Of a stretch of DNA of 37,639 nt, positions 4,997 through 14,297 are shown piece after piece (positions within the stretch are counted from its first letter, which is position 1; every line of letters begins with the position of its first letter). The translations under genes were made by a program, and so were the position numbers. The notes beneath the pieces were generated by a model. That model did no database searches and was not told the origin of the DNA. It saw nothing but the letters and a program-made list of their open reading frames with translations. Source of the DNA: Tannerella sp. (GTDB lineage: Bacteria > Bacteroidota > Bacteroidia > Bacteroidales > Tannerellaceae); assembly GCA_031265585.1 (NCBI GenBank), contig JAISCL010000329.1, forward strand, positions 1-37,639, read 5' to 3'.

Positions 4997-7342
4997 ATGA
5001 TGCGGACTGTCCTTATTTTTATGCTGCTGCTGCCCGCCGCTTCGTTTGCCCGGCAGGAGGGATGTCTTTTTGAGAAGGCGTATCTTCATCTTGACAGGCA
5101 TTTCTACTTGTCGGGAGACGACATTTGGTTCAGGGCTTACCTCATGAATGCGCAAACGAACGAACCGGCGTCCGGAAGCAGCAGGATACTTTATGCCGAA
5201 CTGATTTCGCCGGATGCGCGGATACTGGACCGCAAGATCCTGCATGTCGACGGGTATGGCTGCTCGACGGGCGATTTCAGGCTGAAAAAGTCGGCTCCAC
5301 CGGGGAGGTACCGTATCCGTGCCTATACCGGGTGGATGCTGAACTTCGGCGACGTCTTCGTCTTTGAGAAGGAAATCGAAGTGCAGGGCATCCCCGATGG
5401 GCCTGAAGTGGCAGATACAAAAAAGAAACGGAAAGACGGCAGGCGGAACGTGACCGTGACCGGGCCTGAAGATGTGGATATCGAGTTTTTCCCCGAAAGC
5501 GGCTCCCTGGTTTCGGGAATCGAAAACACCGTAGCGTTCAGGGCGGCAGACCGGTCGGGCAAGGGCGTGAATGTAAGCGGAGGAGTCCTCAATTCGAGGG
5601 GAGATACGCTTGCCTTATTTACGGGCGAATATCTCGGGATGGGCAAATTTGCTTTCACTCCGCAGGCAGGAGAGTCTTATTACGCTTTTTTCAGGCCCGA
5701 CGGTATCCCGTACCCGTTTTTTGAAGAACTGCCGGAACCGCTGGAAAAAGGCTTTACGATCAGCATCCTGGATCAGGATACCGTTTTCCGGCTCAACATA
5801 CAGACCAATCCCGGAACTTACGGGGAATTTGCAGGAAAAAAAATGCAGCTTGCTTTCAAGCGCTCCGAAATGCCCCTGTTCGGTTATACGACCGTATTGC
5901 CGGAAGGCGGTTCCCAATTCCTGGATCTTCCGAAACGGCTGCTGCCTGCGGGAATTACCCGCATCATTCTGTACGACGAACAGGAACGGCCCTGGTGTGA
6001 ACGCCTGGTCTATATCGAAAGCAGGGAGGAAATCAGCGTGCGGATGACTTCGGTCAACGACACGGCGGCCGTCCTGAGACTGACCGCCGGCGACGGCCGT
6101 CCGGTACGGGCCTGTCTTTCGATGTCCGTTACGGGACAGGCCGTTCCCGATGAAACTTTCGACATGGAATCATACGTATGGCTCGAATCCGAAGTGAGGG
6201 GGAAGATCGAACGTCCGGGCGCCTATTTCGATACCGCTAACGCAGACAGGCTGAAACAGATGGACCTGCTCCTGCTTACACAGGGCTGGCGCGACTATGT
6301 CTGGATACATACGGAAAAGGGCCTTCCCGGATTTTCCGGATACCGGCAGGAACAGGGACTGGCAATAGCGGGGCGCGTCAAAAAGCTGTGGGGGAAAAAA
6401 CCCTATCCGGATGCAAACATTTACCTCTTTTTTCCCCACATGGGACTGGAAAAGGGCGTAAGATACACGCAAACGGATTCCCTGGGCCGGTACGATTTCG
6501 GACATGTGGATTTTTGGGGCAACCAGGGCATCTTTATTAACTCCAGGTCATGGAAACAGAAGGAGGCCGGAGAGATCTTCCTCTATCCGTTATGTATGCC
6601 GGAAGAAATGTTTCCCGTAAAGGCACGGCCGCATTACGAGGCAGACAGCATCTATAAATTTCCCGCGGAGCATTATGAGAAAAAAGACTGGAAAGTAACC
6701 GACACGATCCGGCTGGATCTGGTAACCGTTGTCGGCAGGAACCCCAAAGGATGGTTAATGTCCGATCATGAGATTACCGAAAAGGATGATAAACGCTGGC
6801 AGTCGCTGCTTTTCTATTTAGGAGGCGAGGCGTTTTGCCTGGCGTTCGGCGGCTGTCCTGCCACTTACAATTATTTTGACATGGACGGCAAGCGGATATA
6901 CAACCGCGTTCCCCCCTCAAAGATATCAATGAAAGAAGTAGACAGGGTGATCGTGCACAGGAAAGATAAATTCCGGGGCCCGTTTTATACAATTGACGTC
7001 TATGCGAAAAACGGCGCGTTCTCAACGATGAATTATGCGACAATAAAACTTGTTGCGAATGGAAGCGGCGGGGGATTTCACGTTGAAAAAATCGATAACC
7101 CCCAACTTAGCGTTCTCAAGCCGGTAGTCATCGGATATTACGAAGCGCGTAAATTTTACAGGCCCGAATACGTCGAAACTTCCGCCGGTTACTATGGAAC
7201 CCTTTTCTGGAAACCCGATATCCGTACGGATGCCAACGGGGAAGCGGCGCTGGATTATAACCCCGGAAAACAGGTTCCCGGTAAAGCCCGGATAGAAGGA
7301 CTGACAGACAGGGGAATTCCGTTTACCGTGAAGTTAAACTGA
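4997..7342 (+). CDS. secreted MG2 / carboxypeptidase-regulatory / plug-type protein of Bacteroidota
   Basis: A 781-residue exported protein with a signal peptide ending near SFARQ. The N-terminus has the motif EKAYLHLDRHFYLSGDDIWF, the start of the macroglobulin MG2-like domain in a large Bacteroidota family. The middle has LLLLTQGWRDYVW followed by a carboxypeptidase-regulatory-like beta domain (GRVKKLWGKKPYPDANIYLF). The C-terminus has GTLFWKPDIRTDANGEAALD, a second macroglobulin-like repeat. Related proteins often carry a TonB plug-like segment; here that region (about 575-700) is divergent. Function is not known, with a periplasmic or outer-membrane role in handling peptides or glycans suspected. 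GGGGAGGAG just before the ATG, inside the last codons of the GH43 gene, indicates coupled translation of the two genes. Confidence 0.8.
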   Translation: MMRTVLIFMLLLPAASFARQEGCLFEKAYLHLDRHFYLSGDDIWFRAYLMNAQTNEPASGSSRILYAELISPDARILDRKILHVDGYGCSTGDFRLKKSAPPGRYRIRAYTGWMLNFGDVFVFEKEIEVQGIPDGPEVADTKKKRKDGRRNVTVTGPEDVDIEFFPESGSLVSGIENTVAFRAADRSGKGVNVSGGVLNSRGDTLALFTGEYLGMGKFAFTPQAGESYYAFFRPDGIPYPFFEELPEPLEKGFTISILDQDTVFRLNIQTNPGTYGEFAGKKMQLAFKRSEMPLFGYTTVLPEGGSQFLDLPKRLLPAGITRIILYDEQERPWCERLVYIESREEISVRMTSVNDTAAVLRLTAGDGRPVRACLSMSVTGQAVPDETFDMESYVWLESEVRGKIERPGAYFDTANADRLKQMDLLLLTQGWRDYVWIHTEKGLPGFSGYRQEQGLAIAGRVKKLWGKKPYPDANIYLFFPHMGLEKGVRYTQTDSLGRYDFGHVDFWGNQGIFINSRSWKQKEAGEIFLYPLCMPEEMFPVKARPHYEADSIYKFPAEHYEKKDWKVTDTIRLDLVTVVGRNPKGWLMSDHEITEKDDKRWQSLLFYLGGEAFCLAFGGCPATYNYFDMDGKRIYNRVPPSKISMKEVDRVIVHRKDKFRGPFYTIDVYAKNGAFSTMNYATIKLVANGSGGGFHVEKIDNPQLSVLKPVVIGYYEARKFYRPEYVETSAGYYGTLFWKPDIRTDANGEAALDYNPGKQVPGKARIEGLTDRGIPFTVKLN

Positions 7343-7361
7343 CCGGCGCTGTCCGGCAGGC

Positions 7362-8312
7362 TTATTTCAAGGGGTTGCAGGAGAGGAATCTTTCGGCTTC
7401 GATGGCGGCCTTGCATCCGCTTGCGGCGGCTGTTATGGCCTGGCGGTAGTCCGGGTCTGCCACGTCGCCGGCGGCGAATACGCCTTCCAGACCGGTCAGG
7501 GGTTTTCCGTTTTTGGTGACGAGGTATCCGTGCCGGTCGACTGTCAGCCATTTTTTGAACAGGGCGGTGTTGGGCGTGTGGCCGATCGCCAGGAAAAAGC
7601 CGTCGACGGGCAGGTCGTATCTTTCTTCATCCGGTTCGCCCGCGCGCTTTACGAGGTGTACGCCTTCCACGCCGTTTTCTCCAAACAGCCCTGTGGCGTT
7701 ATGCTCGAACAGGACTTTAATGTTAGGGGTTTGGAATACTTTCTCCTGCATGATTACGGAGGCCCGGAGCGAGGGTTTCCTGACGATCAGGTAGACCTGC
7801 GCGGCAAGGGTGGAGAGGTAGGCGGCGTCTTCGCAGGCGGTATCGCCTCCGCCGACTACGGCCACCGTCTTTTTCCGGTAGAAAAAGCCGTCGCACGTTG
7901 CACAGGCGGAGACTCCCATGCCGGCGTATTTTTTTTCATCCGGCAGGCCCAGGTATTTTGCCGTTGCCCCGGTTGCAATGATAAGCGCTTCCGCCTTTAT
8001 GACCTTTTCGCCGTCGACCGTTATTTTGAAAGGGCGGGATGACAGGTCCGCACCGGTTGCGATGCCTCCCCGTATATCGGCGCCGAACCGCGCCGCCTGT
8101 TTCCGGAAATCTTCCATCATGGTGACGCCGTCGACTCCGTCCGGATATCCGGGGAAGTTTTCCACACCGGTGGTAGTCGTAAGCTGTCCGCCCGGTTCTA
8201 TTCCTTCGTATAAAACGGGTTTCAGATTTGCGCGTGACGCGTAGATCGCTGCGGTATAGCCCGCAGGGCCCGAGCCTATGATCAGGCATCTTACATTTTC
8301 AGCATTGTCCAT
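7362..8312 (-). CDS. trxB: thioredoxin-disulfide reductase
   Basis: A 316-residue flavoprotein of normal length. The FAD site is IIGSGPAGYTAAIYASRA at the N-terminus, the redox-active pair is ACATC (Cys137 and Cys140), the NADPH site is VGGGDTACEDAAYL (about 153-166) and the C-terminal FAD motif is GVFAAGDVADPDYRQA. It passes electrons from NADPH to thioredoxin in the cytoplasm, and in anaerobic Bacteroidales this is the main thiol reductant route. It converges with the MG2 gene (19 nt between stops) and diverges from the Nudix gene, with a -7 box just upstream. Confidence 0.95.
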   Translation of the reverse strand: MDNAENVRCLIIGSGPAGYTAAIYASRANLKPVLYEGIEPGGQLTTTTGVENFPGYPDGVDGVTMMEDFRKQAARFGADIRGGIATGADLSSRPFKITVDGEKVIKAEALIIATGATAKYLGLPDEKKYAGMGVSACATCDGFFYRKKTVAVVGGGDTACEDAAYLSTLAAQVYLIVRKPSLRASVIMQEKVFQTPNIKVLFEHNATGLFGENGVEGVHLVKRAGEPDEERYDLPVDGFFLAIGHTPNTALFKKWLTVDRHGYLVTKNGKPLTGLEGVFAAGDVADPDYRQAITAAASGCKAAIEAERFLSCNPLK

Positions 8313-8335
8313 TATGATATAATTAAATTCCGGGC

Positions 8336-8343
8336 CAAAAGTA
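8336..8343 (-). promoter_or_regulatory. -7 box of trxB
   Basis: TACTTTTG on the minus strand fits TAnnTTTG and would start transcription about 18 nt before the trxB ATG. The -33 element is not recognisable. Confidence 0.5.
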
Positions 8344-8399
8344 CGGAATTATCCGGAACTTTTGTCTACTTTCGTGGCGTTTTTTGATTCAATCATCGT

Positions 8400-9032
8400 A
8401 TGCAAAGTAAAGGAAACGAACTGATAACGCTTGCACAGCGTATACGGGCGCTGAACCGGACGGCCCTGGCATATTCAACAAACGAGTATGAGATAGACCG
8501 CAGCAAGGAACTGATCGAAATAAGCGACCGGATAACGTCGATCGTGAGCGGCGTGGAGGAAGAGGAAATCCGCGCCTGTTATCATCCGGCGAAAGAGTAT
8601 GTAACGCCGAAAGTGGATATACGCGCCGTTATTTTCAACCGGAAGGAGGAAATCCTGCTTGTCCGGGAAAAGTCGGACGGACGCTGGGCGCTGCCGGGCG
8701 GATGGTCTGATGTGGGATACACGCCGACCGAAGTAGCCGTCAAGGAAACAAAGGAAGAGACCGGGCTGGATGTACGCGTTGTGAGGCTACTGGCCGTTTT
8801 GGACAAACGCTGTTACAGTCATCCTTCAAGCCCGTTCTATGTCTATAAGTTTTGCTTCTTATGCGAGGCTACCGGAGGCAATGACGAACTGACGTTCGAT
8901 ATCCTTGATAAAGGCTTTTTCGCCCCCGATAACCTGCCTCCACTGTCGCTTGACCGCATCCTTCCGGAACAGATCGCATTGCTGGACAAACTGCGGCGTG
9001 ACCCGGACGGCAGCAGGGTCTACTGCGATTAA
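8400..9032 (+). CDS. Nudix hydrolase with N-terminal helical domain
   Basis: A 210-residue cytoplasmic protein. Residues 1-60 are helical and match the N-terminal domain found on hydrolases of nucleoside-diphosphate-linked compounds. Residues 70-200 are the Nudix fold with the box [20 protein letters not shown] followed by TGL (101-123). The first Glu of the consensus GX5E is replaced by Tyr, as I recall for this subfamily, while the KExxEE metal-binding part is kept, so it should be active. The substrate is probably a nucleoside diphosphate derivative but cannot be fixed from sequence. It diverges from trxB; the short gap has a poor promoter match (TACTTTCG). It is followed by the biotin operon on the same strand. 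Confidence 0.85.
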   Translation: MQSKGNELITLAQRIRALNRTALAYSTNEYEIDRSKELIEISDRITSIVSGVEEEEIRACYHPAKEYVTPKVDIRAVIFNRKEEILLVREKSDGRWALPGGWSDVGYTPTEVAVKETKEETGLDVRVVRLLAVLDKRCYSHPSSPFYVYKFCFLCEATGGNDELTFDILDKGFFAPDNLPPLSLDRILPEQIALLDKLRRDPDGSRVYCD

Positions 9033-9078
9033 AACACAGCTTCACAGCCGGGAAAACAAATAAAATCGGCCCGTTTAT

Positions 9079-9109
9079 TTTGTACAGCACCCGACTTGTA
9101 TTATCTTTG
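9079..9109 (+). promoter_or_regulatory. promoter of the biotin leader/operon
   Basis: TTTG (9079-9082), 19 bp, TATCTTTG (9102-9109): full consensus at both boxes and ideal spacing. Predicted start near 9115, giving a 5' leader of about 415 nt before bioB but only about 17 nt before the small ORF at 9132. An AT-rich imperfect inverted repeat (AAATAAA ... TTTATTT) overlaps the -33 box. Confidence 0.8.
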
Positions 9110-9131
9110 CGGCCACATTCAAAAAGAACAG

Positions 9132-9515
9132 ATGAGAAAAACGACGAAAATACAACAGCCGGTTATTTACTTCCGCCGATGGTCGCGGAAGGCGTATGCT
9201 GCGTTTTGCAGTATCGGACGCTGTGTTTCGATCGGGCGGCTTCGGAAGAATGTCGCCGAGGCTTCTTTGAAGAAACAGAAAGCCGGCTGTTCCTTCACCC
9301 GGGAATTGACCGGAAGAACGAATGCCGGAGAGGAGGCGGAGGAACCGGATCCCCTCACGCAACGGCTGACGGTCGTGATTCATTCGCCGGCGGCGGTCGA
9401 GGCCGGGGGCGGGAGCGGCGAGGTAGCTTTAGTTGGAGTAAACCGGAAAAGTATTATGGAACCGGTTGGATGCAGCGTGCTGTATCCGGCCGGTTTTTTT
9501 TATTTATATCACTAA
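9132..9515 (+). CDS. small Arg-rich leader ORF upstream of bioB
   Basis: From the first ATG after the promoter, a 127-residue frame begins [20 protein letters not shown] and continues [20 protein letters not shown] and VAEASLKKQ. It then loses obvious conservation in an acidic, Gly-rich tail ending GFFYLYH. The FRRWSRKxYAxFxSxG...ASLKKQ core looks like a small-protein family I have seen repeatedly in Bacteroidales genomes in leader positions, but I cannot name it or its function. The ATG is about 17 nt from the predicted transcript start, as for a normal first gene. The tail codons coincide with the intrinsic terminator at 9460-9501, and the stop lies beyond the T-tract, so terminated transcripts would lack the stop codon. 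It could be a regulatory leader peptide, a small protein or a coincidental frame over a structured RNA. Confidence 0.5.
   Translation: MRKTTKIQQPVIYFRRWSRKAYAAFCSIGRCVSIGRLRKNVAEASLKKQKAGCSFTRELTGRTNAGEEAEEPDPLTQRLTVVIHSPAAVEAGGGSGEVALVGVNRKSIMEPVGCSVLYPAGFFYLYH
9460..9501 (+). terminator. intrinsic terminator / attenuator in the bioB leader
   Basis: AACCGGTTGGATGCAG pairs with CTGTATCCGGCCGGTT across a 4-nt CGTG loop. This makes a 16-bp stem with three G:U-type pairs, followed by six more T beyond the stem. The T-tract ends about 28 nt before the bioB ATG and I see no second TAnnTTTG box between it and bioB. bioB expression should therefore need read-through, which is the layout of an attenuator. 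Confidence 0.8.
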
Positions 9516-9529
9516 AAAACAGTAACTGT

Positions 9530-10480
9530 ATGATTAACGGGATGAAAAATCGGATCCTGGCAGGGGGCGCAATATCGCCTGAAGAGGCGTTGCAAGTGGC
9601 TCTAAGCCCGGATAAAGAGAAAGTGTATGAAGCGTCGCACGAAATAACCGTCCGGATGGCTTCGATGAAATTTGACATGTGTTCCATCCTCAATGCCAGG
9701 TCGGGGCGCTGTCCCGAAAACTGCAAATGGTGTGCGCAGTCGGCTCATTACAAGACCACGGCCGATGTTTACGGCGTAGTGGAAAAAGAGGAATGTCTCC
9801 ACCGGGCGCAACACAGCGAACAACAGGGCGTGCACCGTTTCGGACTGGTGACAAGCGGACGGAAGCCCGGTCCGCGGAGCATGGAAAAACTCTGCGAAAA
9901 TCTGCGGTATATAAAAGGCCGTTCATCCATTCAGCTGTGCGCGTCCCTGGGCCTCCTGAACGGGGAAGAACTCCGGCAGGTCAAGGAAGCGGGCGTGAAC
10001 CGCTATCACTGCAACCTGGAGACGGCGCCGTCCTTCTTTCCCCGATTATGCTCCACGCATACCATAGAGGAAAAGATTGAAACGATCAAAGCCGCCCGCA
10101 GAGCAGGACTGCAGGTTTGCAGCGGAGGCATCATCGGCATGGGGGAAACGCTGGAGCAGCGCATCGAATTTGCCTTTGCCCTTAAATCGCTCGACATTCA
10201 GTCGATACCCGTCAACATCCTGCAACCGATACCGGGCACGCCGCTCGAAAACGCCACGCCCCTGACCGAAGAAGAAGTGCTGACCGCGATTGCCCTTTTC
10301 CGCTTTATTAACCCGACCGCCTTCCTGCGCTTCGCCGGAGGAAGATCGCAACTGTCGAAACCGGCCGTCGAAAAAGCGCTCTATACCGGCATCAATTCGG
10401 CAACAGTCGGAGACCTGCTGACAACCGTAGGATCCAAAGTGTCGGAAGATAAACGCATGATTGCAAAATACTACCGGTGA
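9530..10480 (+). CDS. bioB: biotin synthase
   Basis: A 316-residue radical SAM enzyme that inserts sulfur into dethiobiotin. The 4Fe-4S/SAM motif is [13 protein letters not shown] (Cys61, Cys65, Cys68). [22 protein letters not shown] contains the conserved Cys residues near the second cluster, and [10 protein letters not shown] contains the Arg ligand of the 2Fe-2S cluster. The ORF track extends the frame back to 9080; that extension is leader sequence read in another frame from the small ORF. I start at the ATG at 9530 because homology begins within ten residues and it follows the leader terminator. The stop overlaps the bioA ATG by one base. It is the first gene of the biotin operon. Confidence 0.96.
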   Translation: MINGMKNRILAGGAISPEEALQVALSPDKEKVYEASHEITVRMASMKFDMCSILNARSGRCPENCKWCAQSAHYKTTADVYGVVEKEECLHRAQHSEQQGVHRFGLVTSGRKPGPRSMEKLCENLRYIKGRSSIQLCASLGLLNGEELRQVKEAGVNRYHCNLETAPSFFPRLCSTHTIEEKIETIKAARRAGLQVCSGGIIGMGETLEQRIEFAFALKSLDIQSIPVNILQPIPGTPLENATPLTEEEVLTAIALFRFINPTAFLRFAGGRSQLSKPAVEKALYTGINSATVGDLLTTVGSKVSEDKRMIAKYYR

Positions 10481-11751
10481 TGACCGACACATTCGACAGA
10501 GATCACCTGTGGCATCCCTACACGTCCATAACCCGTCCCCTGCCCGCATACAAGGTAAAACGCGCAGACGGATGCACGATTGAGCTGGAAGACGGCACGC
10601 GCCTGGTCGACGGCATGTCCTCCTGGTGGTGCGCCGTGCACGGATACAATCACCCGGCGCTCAACGAAGCGGCAAAAAGGCAGATTGACCGGATGTCGCA
10701 CGTGATGTTCGGCGGACTGACACACGATCCGGCGATCCGGCTCGGGAAAAGACTGCTGGCAGTCACGCCCCCTTCCCTGCGGAAAATTTTCTATGCCGAT
10801 TCCGGTTCGGTAGCCGTTGAAGTGGCGCTGAAAATGGCCGTCCAGTACGGATACGCCAAGGGAGGTAAAAAAGACGGCTTCCTCACCATCCGTTCCGGCT
10901 ATCACGGCGATACGTGGAACGCCATGTCGGTCTGCGACCCGCAGACCGGCATGCACCGCATTTTCGGCGCGTCACTCCCGGTGCGTCATTTTGTGCCCGC
11001 CCCTTCCACCGGCTTCTACGATACATGGAATGAGGCCGACATCCTGCCGATGAGGGAAATGATCGAATCACATCACGAAAAACTGGTGGCCGTGATACTG
11101 GAACCGGTCGTACAGGGAGCCGGAGGGATGCGCTTCTATCACCCGGAGTACCTGCGGCAGACGGCGGCTCTATGCAAAAAGCACGGTCTGCTGCTGATTC
11201 TGGACGAAATAGCAACCGGATTCGGACGCACCGGCAAACTGTTTGCCTGCGAGCATGCCGACGTGGAACCCGACATTATGTGTATCGGCAAATCCCTGAC
11301 AGGCGGGTATATGACCCTGTCAGCCGTACTGGCGAACGATGAGGTGGCAAATACCCTGTCCGGCGGCGAACCGGGGGTCTTCATGCACGGCCCGACATTT
11401 ATGGCCAATCCGCTGGCCTGCGCTGTGGCCTGCGCTTCAATCGAACTGCTGCTCTCCCGCGATTACGGCTGGGAGCAGAAGGTGCAAAACATAGAGGCGC
11501 AACTGAAAAGGGAACTGGCGCCTGCCTCCGCACTCCCGCAAGTAAAGGAAGTGCGTGTCCTCGGAGCCATCGGAGTGATTGAAATGAATCATCCGGCAGA
11601 TATGGCTTTTATACAACGCCGCTTTATAGAAGAAGGGGTCTGGGTGAGACCCTTCGGACGACTGGTCTACATCATGCCCCCCTTCATCATCACGCCCGGA
11701 GAACTGACCGTACTGACCGGCGCATTACTGAAAATAATAAAAGAATGTTAG
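10480..11751 (+). CDS. bioA: adenosylmethionine-8-amino-7-oxononanoate aminotransferase
   Basis: A 423-residue PLP enzyme that converts KAPA to DAPA using SAM as amino donor. Visible marks are HLWHPYTS near the start, [16 protein letters not shown] (substrate site), the cofactor phosphate site [29 protein letters not shown] and the PLP lysine in [10 protein letters not shown] (Lys271). The track counts an extra in-frame GTG before the ATG; TGATG coupling to bioB favours the ATG at 10480. The end overlaps bioF by 7 nt. Confidence 0.96.
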   Translation: MTDTFDRDHLWHPYTSITRPLPAYKVKRADGCTIELEDGTRLVDGMSSWWCAVHGYNHPALNEAAKRQIDRMSHVMFGGLTHDPAIRLGKRLLAVTPPSLRKIFYADSGSVAVEVALKMAVQYGYAKGGKKDGFLTIRSGYHGDTWNAMSVCDPQTGMHRIFGASLPVRHFVPAPSTGFYDTWNEADILPMREMIESHHEKLVAVILEPVVQGAGGMRFYHPEYLRQTAALCKKHGLLLILDEIATGFGRTGKLFACEHADVEPDIMCIGKSLTGGYMTLSAVLANDEVANTLSGGEPGVFMHGPTFMANPLACAVACASIELLLSRDYGWEQKVQNIEAQLKRELAPASALPQVKEVRVLGAIGVIEMNHPADMAFIQRRFIEEGVWVRPFGRLVYIMPPFIITPGELTVLTGALLKIIKEC

Positions 11752-12893
11752 ACGCATACAAAGAAGAATTACGCCGGCTGGAAGAAAAAAGCAACCTGCG
11801 CAGCCTGCCGGAACTGACACACCGGGGCCGGCATGTCATCAGGCAGGGGATGCGGATGTTGAACCTCTCGTCGAACGACTATCTGGGACTTGCCTCCGAC
11901 CTGTCCCTGAGAAAGGCATTCCTCGAAAGCCTGACGCCGGAAAGTTTCCTCCCCTCTTCCTCCTCTTCCCGCCTGCTGACGGGCAACTTTACGGCAAACA
12001 GCCAGCTGGAAGACCGGCTTTGCCGGCTATCCGGGTCGGAAAACAGCCTGGTATTCAACAGCGGCTATCACATGAATACGGGAATACTGCCCGCCGTCAG
12101 CAACCGGAAAACCCTGATCCTGTCGGATAAGCTGGTTCACGCCAGCCTGATAGACGGCATCCGCCTCTCGCCGGCCGCCGGACACATCCGCTACCGTCAC
12201 CGTCATTACGAACAGTTGGAATCCCTGCTCCGCAAAAACCACAGGGATTACGAACGGATCATTATCGTAACGGAAAGTATTTTCAGCATGGACGGCGATG
12301 AAACGGATCTCCGGAAACTGGTCGCACTGAAAAAGTCATATCCGAACGTGATGCTCTACGTAGACGAAGCGCATGCCATCGGGGTGAGAGGGGCGAAAGG
12401 ACTCGGATGCGCCGAAGAACAGGGATGTATGGCCGATATTGATTTCCTTACCGGGACATTCGGCAAGGCGATCGCTTCTGTCGGCGGATACCTCCTCTGC
12501 CGGAAAGTGATACGCAATTACCTGGTGAACAAAATGAGAACCCTCATCTTCACAACGGCGCTCCCACCCGTCAACCTGATGTGGACGCGCTTCGCGCTGG
12601 AAAAGTCGGCAGGCTACGGCGACAGGCGGGAACACCTGCAAACGGTCAGCCGCCGCCTGCGGGAAGGACTGGCCGCCGGGGGATACAGCTCTCCCTCTAC
12701 CGGTCATATTATCCCGCTCATGACCGGCGACAGCCGGAAAGCGGTGCTGAAAGCGGAAGAAATGCAGCGGAAAGGCTTCTACATGCTCCCCGTACGCCCT
12801 CCGACAGTCCCCGAAGGAACGTCGCGTATCCGCATATCACTGACGGCCTCCGTCCGCATGGAAGAAATTGAAAACCTGATCACCTTATTATGA
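11745..12893 (+). CDS. bioF: 8-amino-7-oxononanoate synthase
   Basis: A 382-residue PLP enzyme of the alpha-oxoamine synthase family. It joins pimeloyl-ACP (or -CoA) and alanine to give KAPA. Key patterns are [32 protein letters not shown], the cofactor Asp/His pair in [12 protein letters not shown] and the PLP lysine in [14 protein letters not shown] (Lys241). It overlaps bioA by 7 nt and bioG by 4 nt (ATGA). Confidence 0.95.
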   Translation: MLDAYKEELRRLEEKSNLRSLPELTHRGRHVIRQGMRMLNLSSNDYLGLASDLSLRKAFLESLTPESFLPSSSSSRLLTGNFTANSQLEDRLCRLSGSENSLVFNSGYHMNTGILPAVSNRKTLILSDKLVHASLIDGIRLSPAAGHIRYRHRHYEQLESLLRKNHRDYERIIIVTESIFSMDGDETDLRKLVALKKSYPNVMLYVDEAHAIGVRGAKGLGCAEEQGCMADIDFLTGTFGKAIASVGGYLLCRKVIRNYLVNKMRTLIFTTALPPVNLMWTRFALEKSAGYGDRREHLQTVSRRLREGLAAGGYSSPSTGHIIPLMTGDSRKAVLKAEEMQRKGFYMLPVRPPTVPEGTSRIRISLTASVRMEEIENLITLL

Positions 12894-13540
12894 TAATCAA
12901 AAAACTGAACTCAGCGAAAGCATCTCCGGAACTGCTGCTCTTCTTTGCCGGCTGGGGCATGGACGAATGTCCGTTCCTGGAATACCTTCCGGCCGGCAGG
13001 GATTGCATGATCTGTTATGATTACCGTTCGCTGTCGTTTGACGCCTCATTGCCGGCGTCTTACCGGCGAATCCGGGTTGTAGCCTGGTCAATGGGCGTAT
13101 GGGCGGCATCCCGGGTGCTGTCCGGACGGAACCTGCCGGTTTCGGAAAGCATCGCCGTCAACGGAACACCCTGGCCGGTAGATGATGAAAAAGGCATTGC
13201 CACGGCCATCTTCCGGGGTACGCTGGCAGGACTGGACGAAACCGCGCTGCAGAAATTCAGAAGGAGAATGTGCGGGTCAAAAGAAGCATGGGAGCATTTC
13301 TTGAAACATGCCCCGCAGCGGACACTCGAGGACCTGCGTGAAGAACTCGACCGGATCGGCCGGTCTTCCCGTACACCGGCGCCCGCTTTCGAGTGGGACA
13401 GAATTTACATCGGCCTGCGGGACAGGATTTTCCTCCCGGCCAGTCAGCAAAGGGCCTGGGAAGGGAAAAACGTTACAAAAGTCGACTGTGATCATTACCC
13501 GTCCACGCTTTGGCCGGAATTATTTAATACCTATGGATAA
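12890..13540 (+). CDS. bioG: pimeloyl-ACP methyl ester esterase
   Basis: A 216-residue protein of the DUF452/BioG family, an alpha/beta hydrolase that cleaves the methyl ester from pimeloyl-ACP methyl ester, ending the BioC-initiated pimelate route. It opens with LLLFFAGWGMDECPF, has the nucleophile Ser in VVAWSMGVWAA (Ser67), an Asp in GLRDRIF (about 178) and the His in DCDHYP (about 202), which together make a plausible triad. Its place between bioF and bioC supports the call over a generic hydrolase. BioG replaces E. coli BioH here. The start overlaps bioF as ATGA; the end overlaps bioC by 8 nt. Confidence 0.9.
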   Translation: MIIKKLNSAKASPELLLFFAGWGMDECPFLEYLPAGRDCMICYDYRSLSFDASLPASYRRIRVVAWSMGVWAASRVLSGRNLPVSESIAVNGTPWPVDDEKGIATAIFRGTLAGLDETALQKFRRRMCGSKEAWEHFLKHAPQRTLEDLREELDRIGRSSRTPAPAFEWDRIYIGLRDRIFLPASQQRAWEGKNVTKVDCDHYPSTLWPELFNTYG

Positions 13541-14297
13541 GGAACTGATCGCCAGCCGTTTTGCAAAAGCCGCGGCAAGCTATGAGGAAGAAGCCGGCGT
13601 ACAGCGACAGATCGCCTGTAAAATGGCGGTCCTCCTCGCCTCGCATGTCCGCACGGAAAACAGGCCGAAGGTCCTGGAAATCGGCTGCGGAACAGGCGTT
13701 TTTTCGCGCCTGCTGATCGGCTTGCTGGATCCCGCATACATGCTCCTCAACGATCTTTGTCCCGGGATGCAGGAACAGTTGAAAGACATCGTAAACGACC
13801 GCATCATCTTCCGCCCCGGTGATGCGGAAACGTGTCCGTTCGAACAGATGAACGAACTGTACGACCTCATAGCTTCCTGCTCTGCCATCCAGTGGTTCGG
13901 GGATCCGGACGCTTTTTTTACACGGATGCACCGGCTGCTGGCGGCGGACGGCCTCTTCGCGTTCAGCACATTCGGGAATGATAACATGAAAGAGATTTCG
14001 TCCCTGACCGGACAAAGCCTGCCGTATTTCTCCCCGGAAGAACTGAAAATGAAACTGGCCGGCCGGTATGACCTCCTGTACATCTCCGAAGAAAGGATTC
14101 CCAAACGATTCAATCATCCGAAAGAGATCCTCTATCACCTGAAACGCACCGGAGTAACCGGCATCAGGCAGCAGCCGTGGACGCGGGCACGCTTCACCCG
14201 CTTTTGCGACGAATACCGTACGCGCTACAGCCATCAGGGAGAAGTCATACTGACGTATCATCCGGTTTATATCATTGCACAAAAGAAAAGAATATGA
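13533..14297 (+). CDS. bioC: malonyl-ACP O-methyltransferase
   Basis: A 254-residue SAM-dependent methyltransferase that methylates malonyl-ACP so that fatty acid synthesis can build the pimelate chain. The SAM motif is KVLEIGCGTGVFSRLL, followed by LLNDLCPGM and the IASCSAIQWFGDPDAFF block typical of BioC. The N-terminus IASRFAKAAASYEEEAGVQRQ is also the family pattern (RFAxAAxxYDxxAxVQ). The track gives a longer frame from 13308; the ATG at 13533 is preferred because homology starts there and it overlaps the bioG stop (ATGGATAA). The end overlaps bioD as ATGA. Confidence 0.93.
   Translation: MDKELIASRFAKAAASYEEEAGVQRQIACKMAVLLASHVRTENRPKVLEIGCGTGVFSRLLIGLLDPAYMLLNDLCPGMQEQLKDIVNDRIIFRPGDAETCPFEQMNELYDLIASCSAIQWFGDPDAFFTRMHRLLAADGLFAFSTFGNDNMKEISSLTGQSLPYFSPEELKMKLAGRYDLLYISEERIPKRFNHPKEILYHLKRTGVTGIRQQPWTRARFTRFCDEYRTRYSHQGEVILTYHPVYIIAQKKRI

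Noticed and set aside
9080-9529. 150-codon N-terminal extension of bioB in the ORF track
   Set aside because: It spans the promoter and terminator, shows no biotin synthase homology, and homology begins right after the ATG at 9530.
9033-9529. Cobalamin, TPP or SAM riboswitch in the bioB leader
   Set aside because: I looked for the conserved boxes of these classes and did not find them; the leader is better described as promoter, small ORF and terminator.
13308-13532. Upstream extension of bioC
   Set aside because: It lies wholly inside bioG in another frame; the ATG at 13533 overlaps the bioG stop and starts the family pattern.
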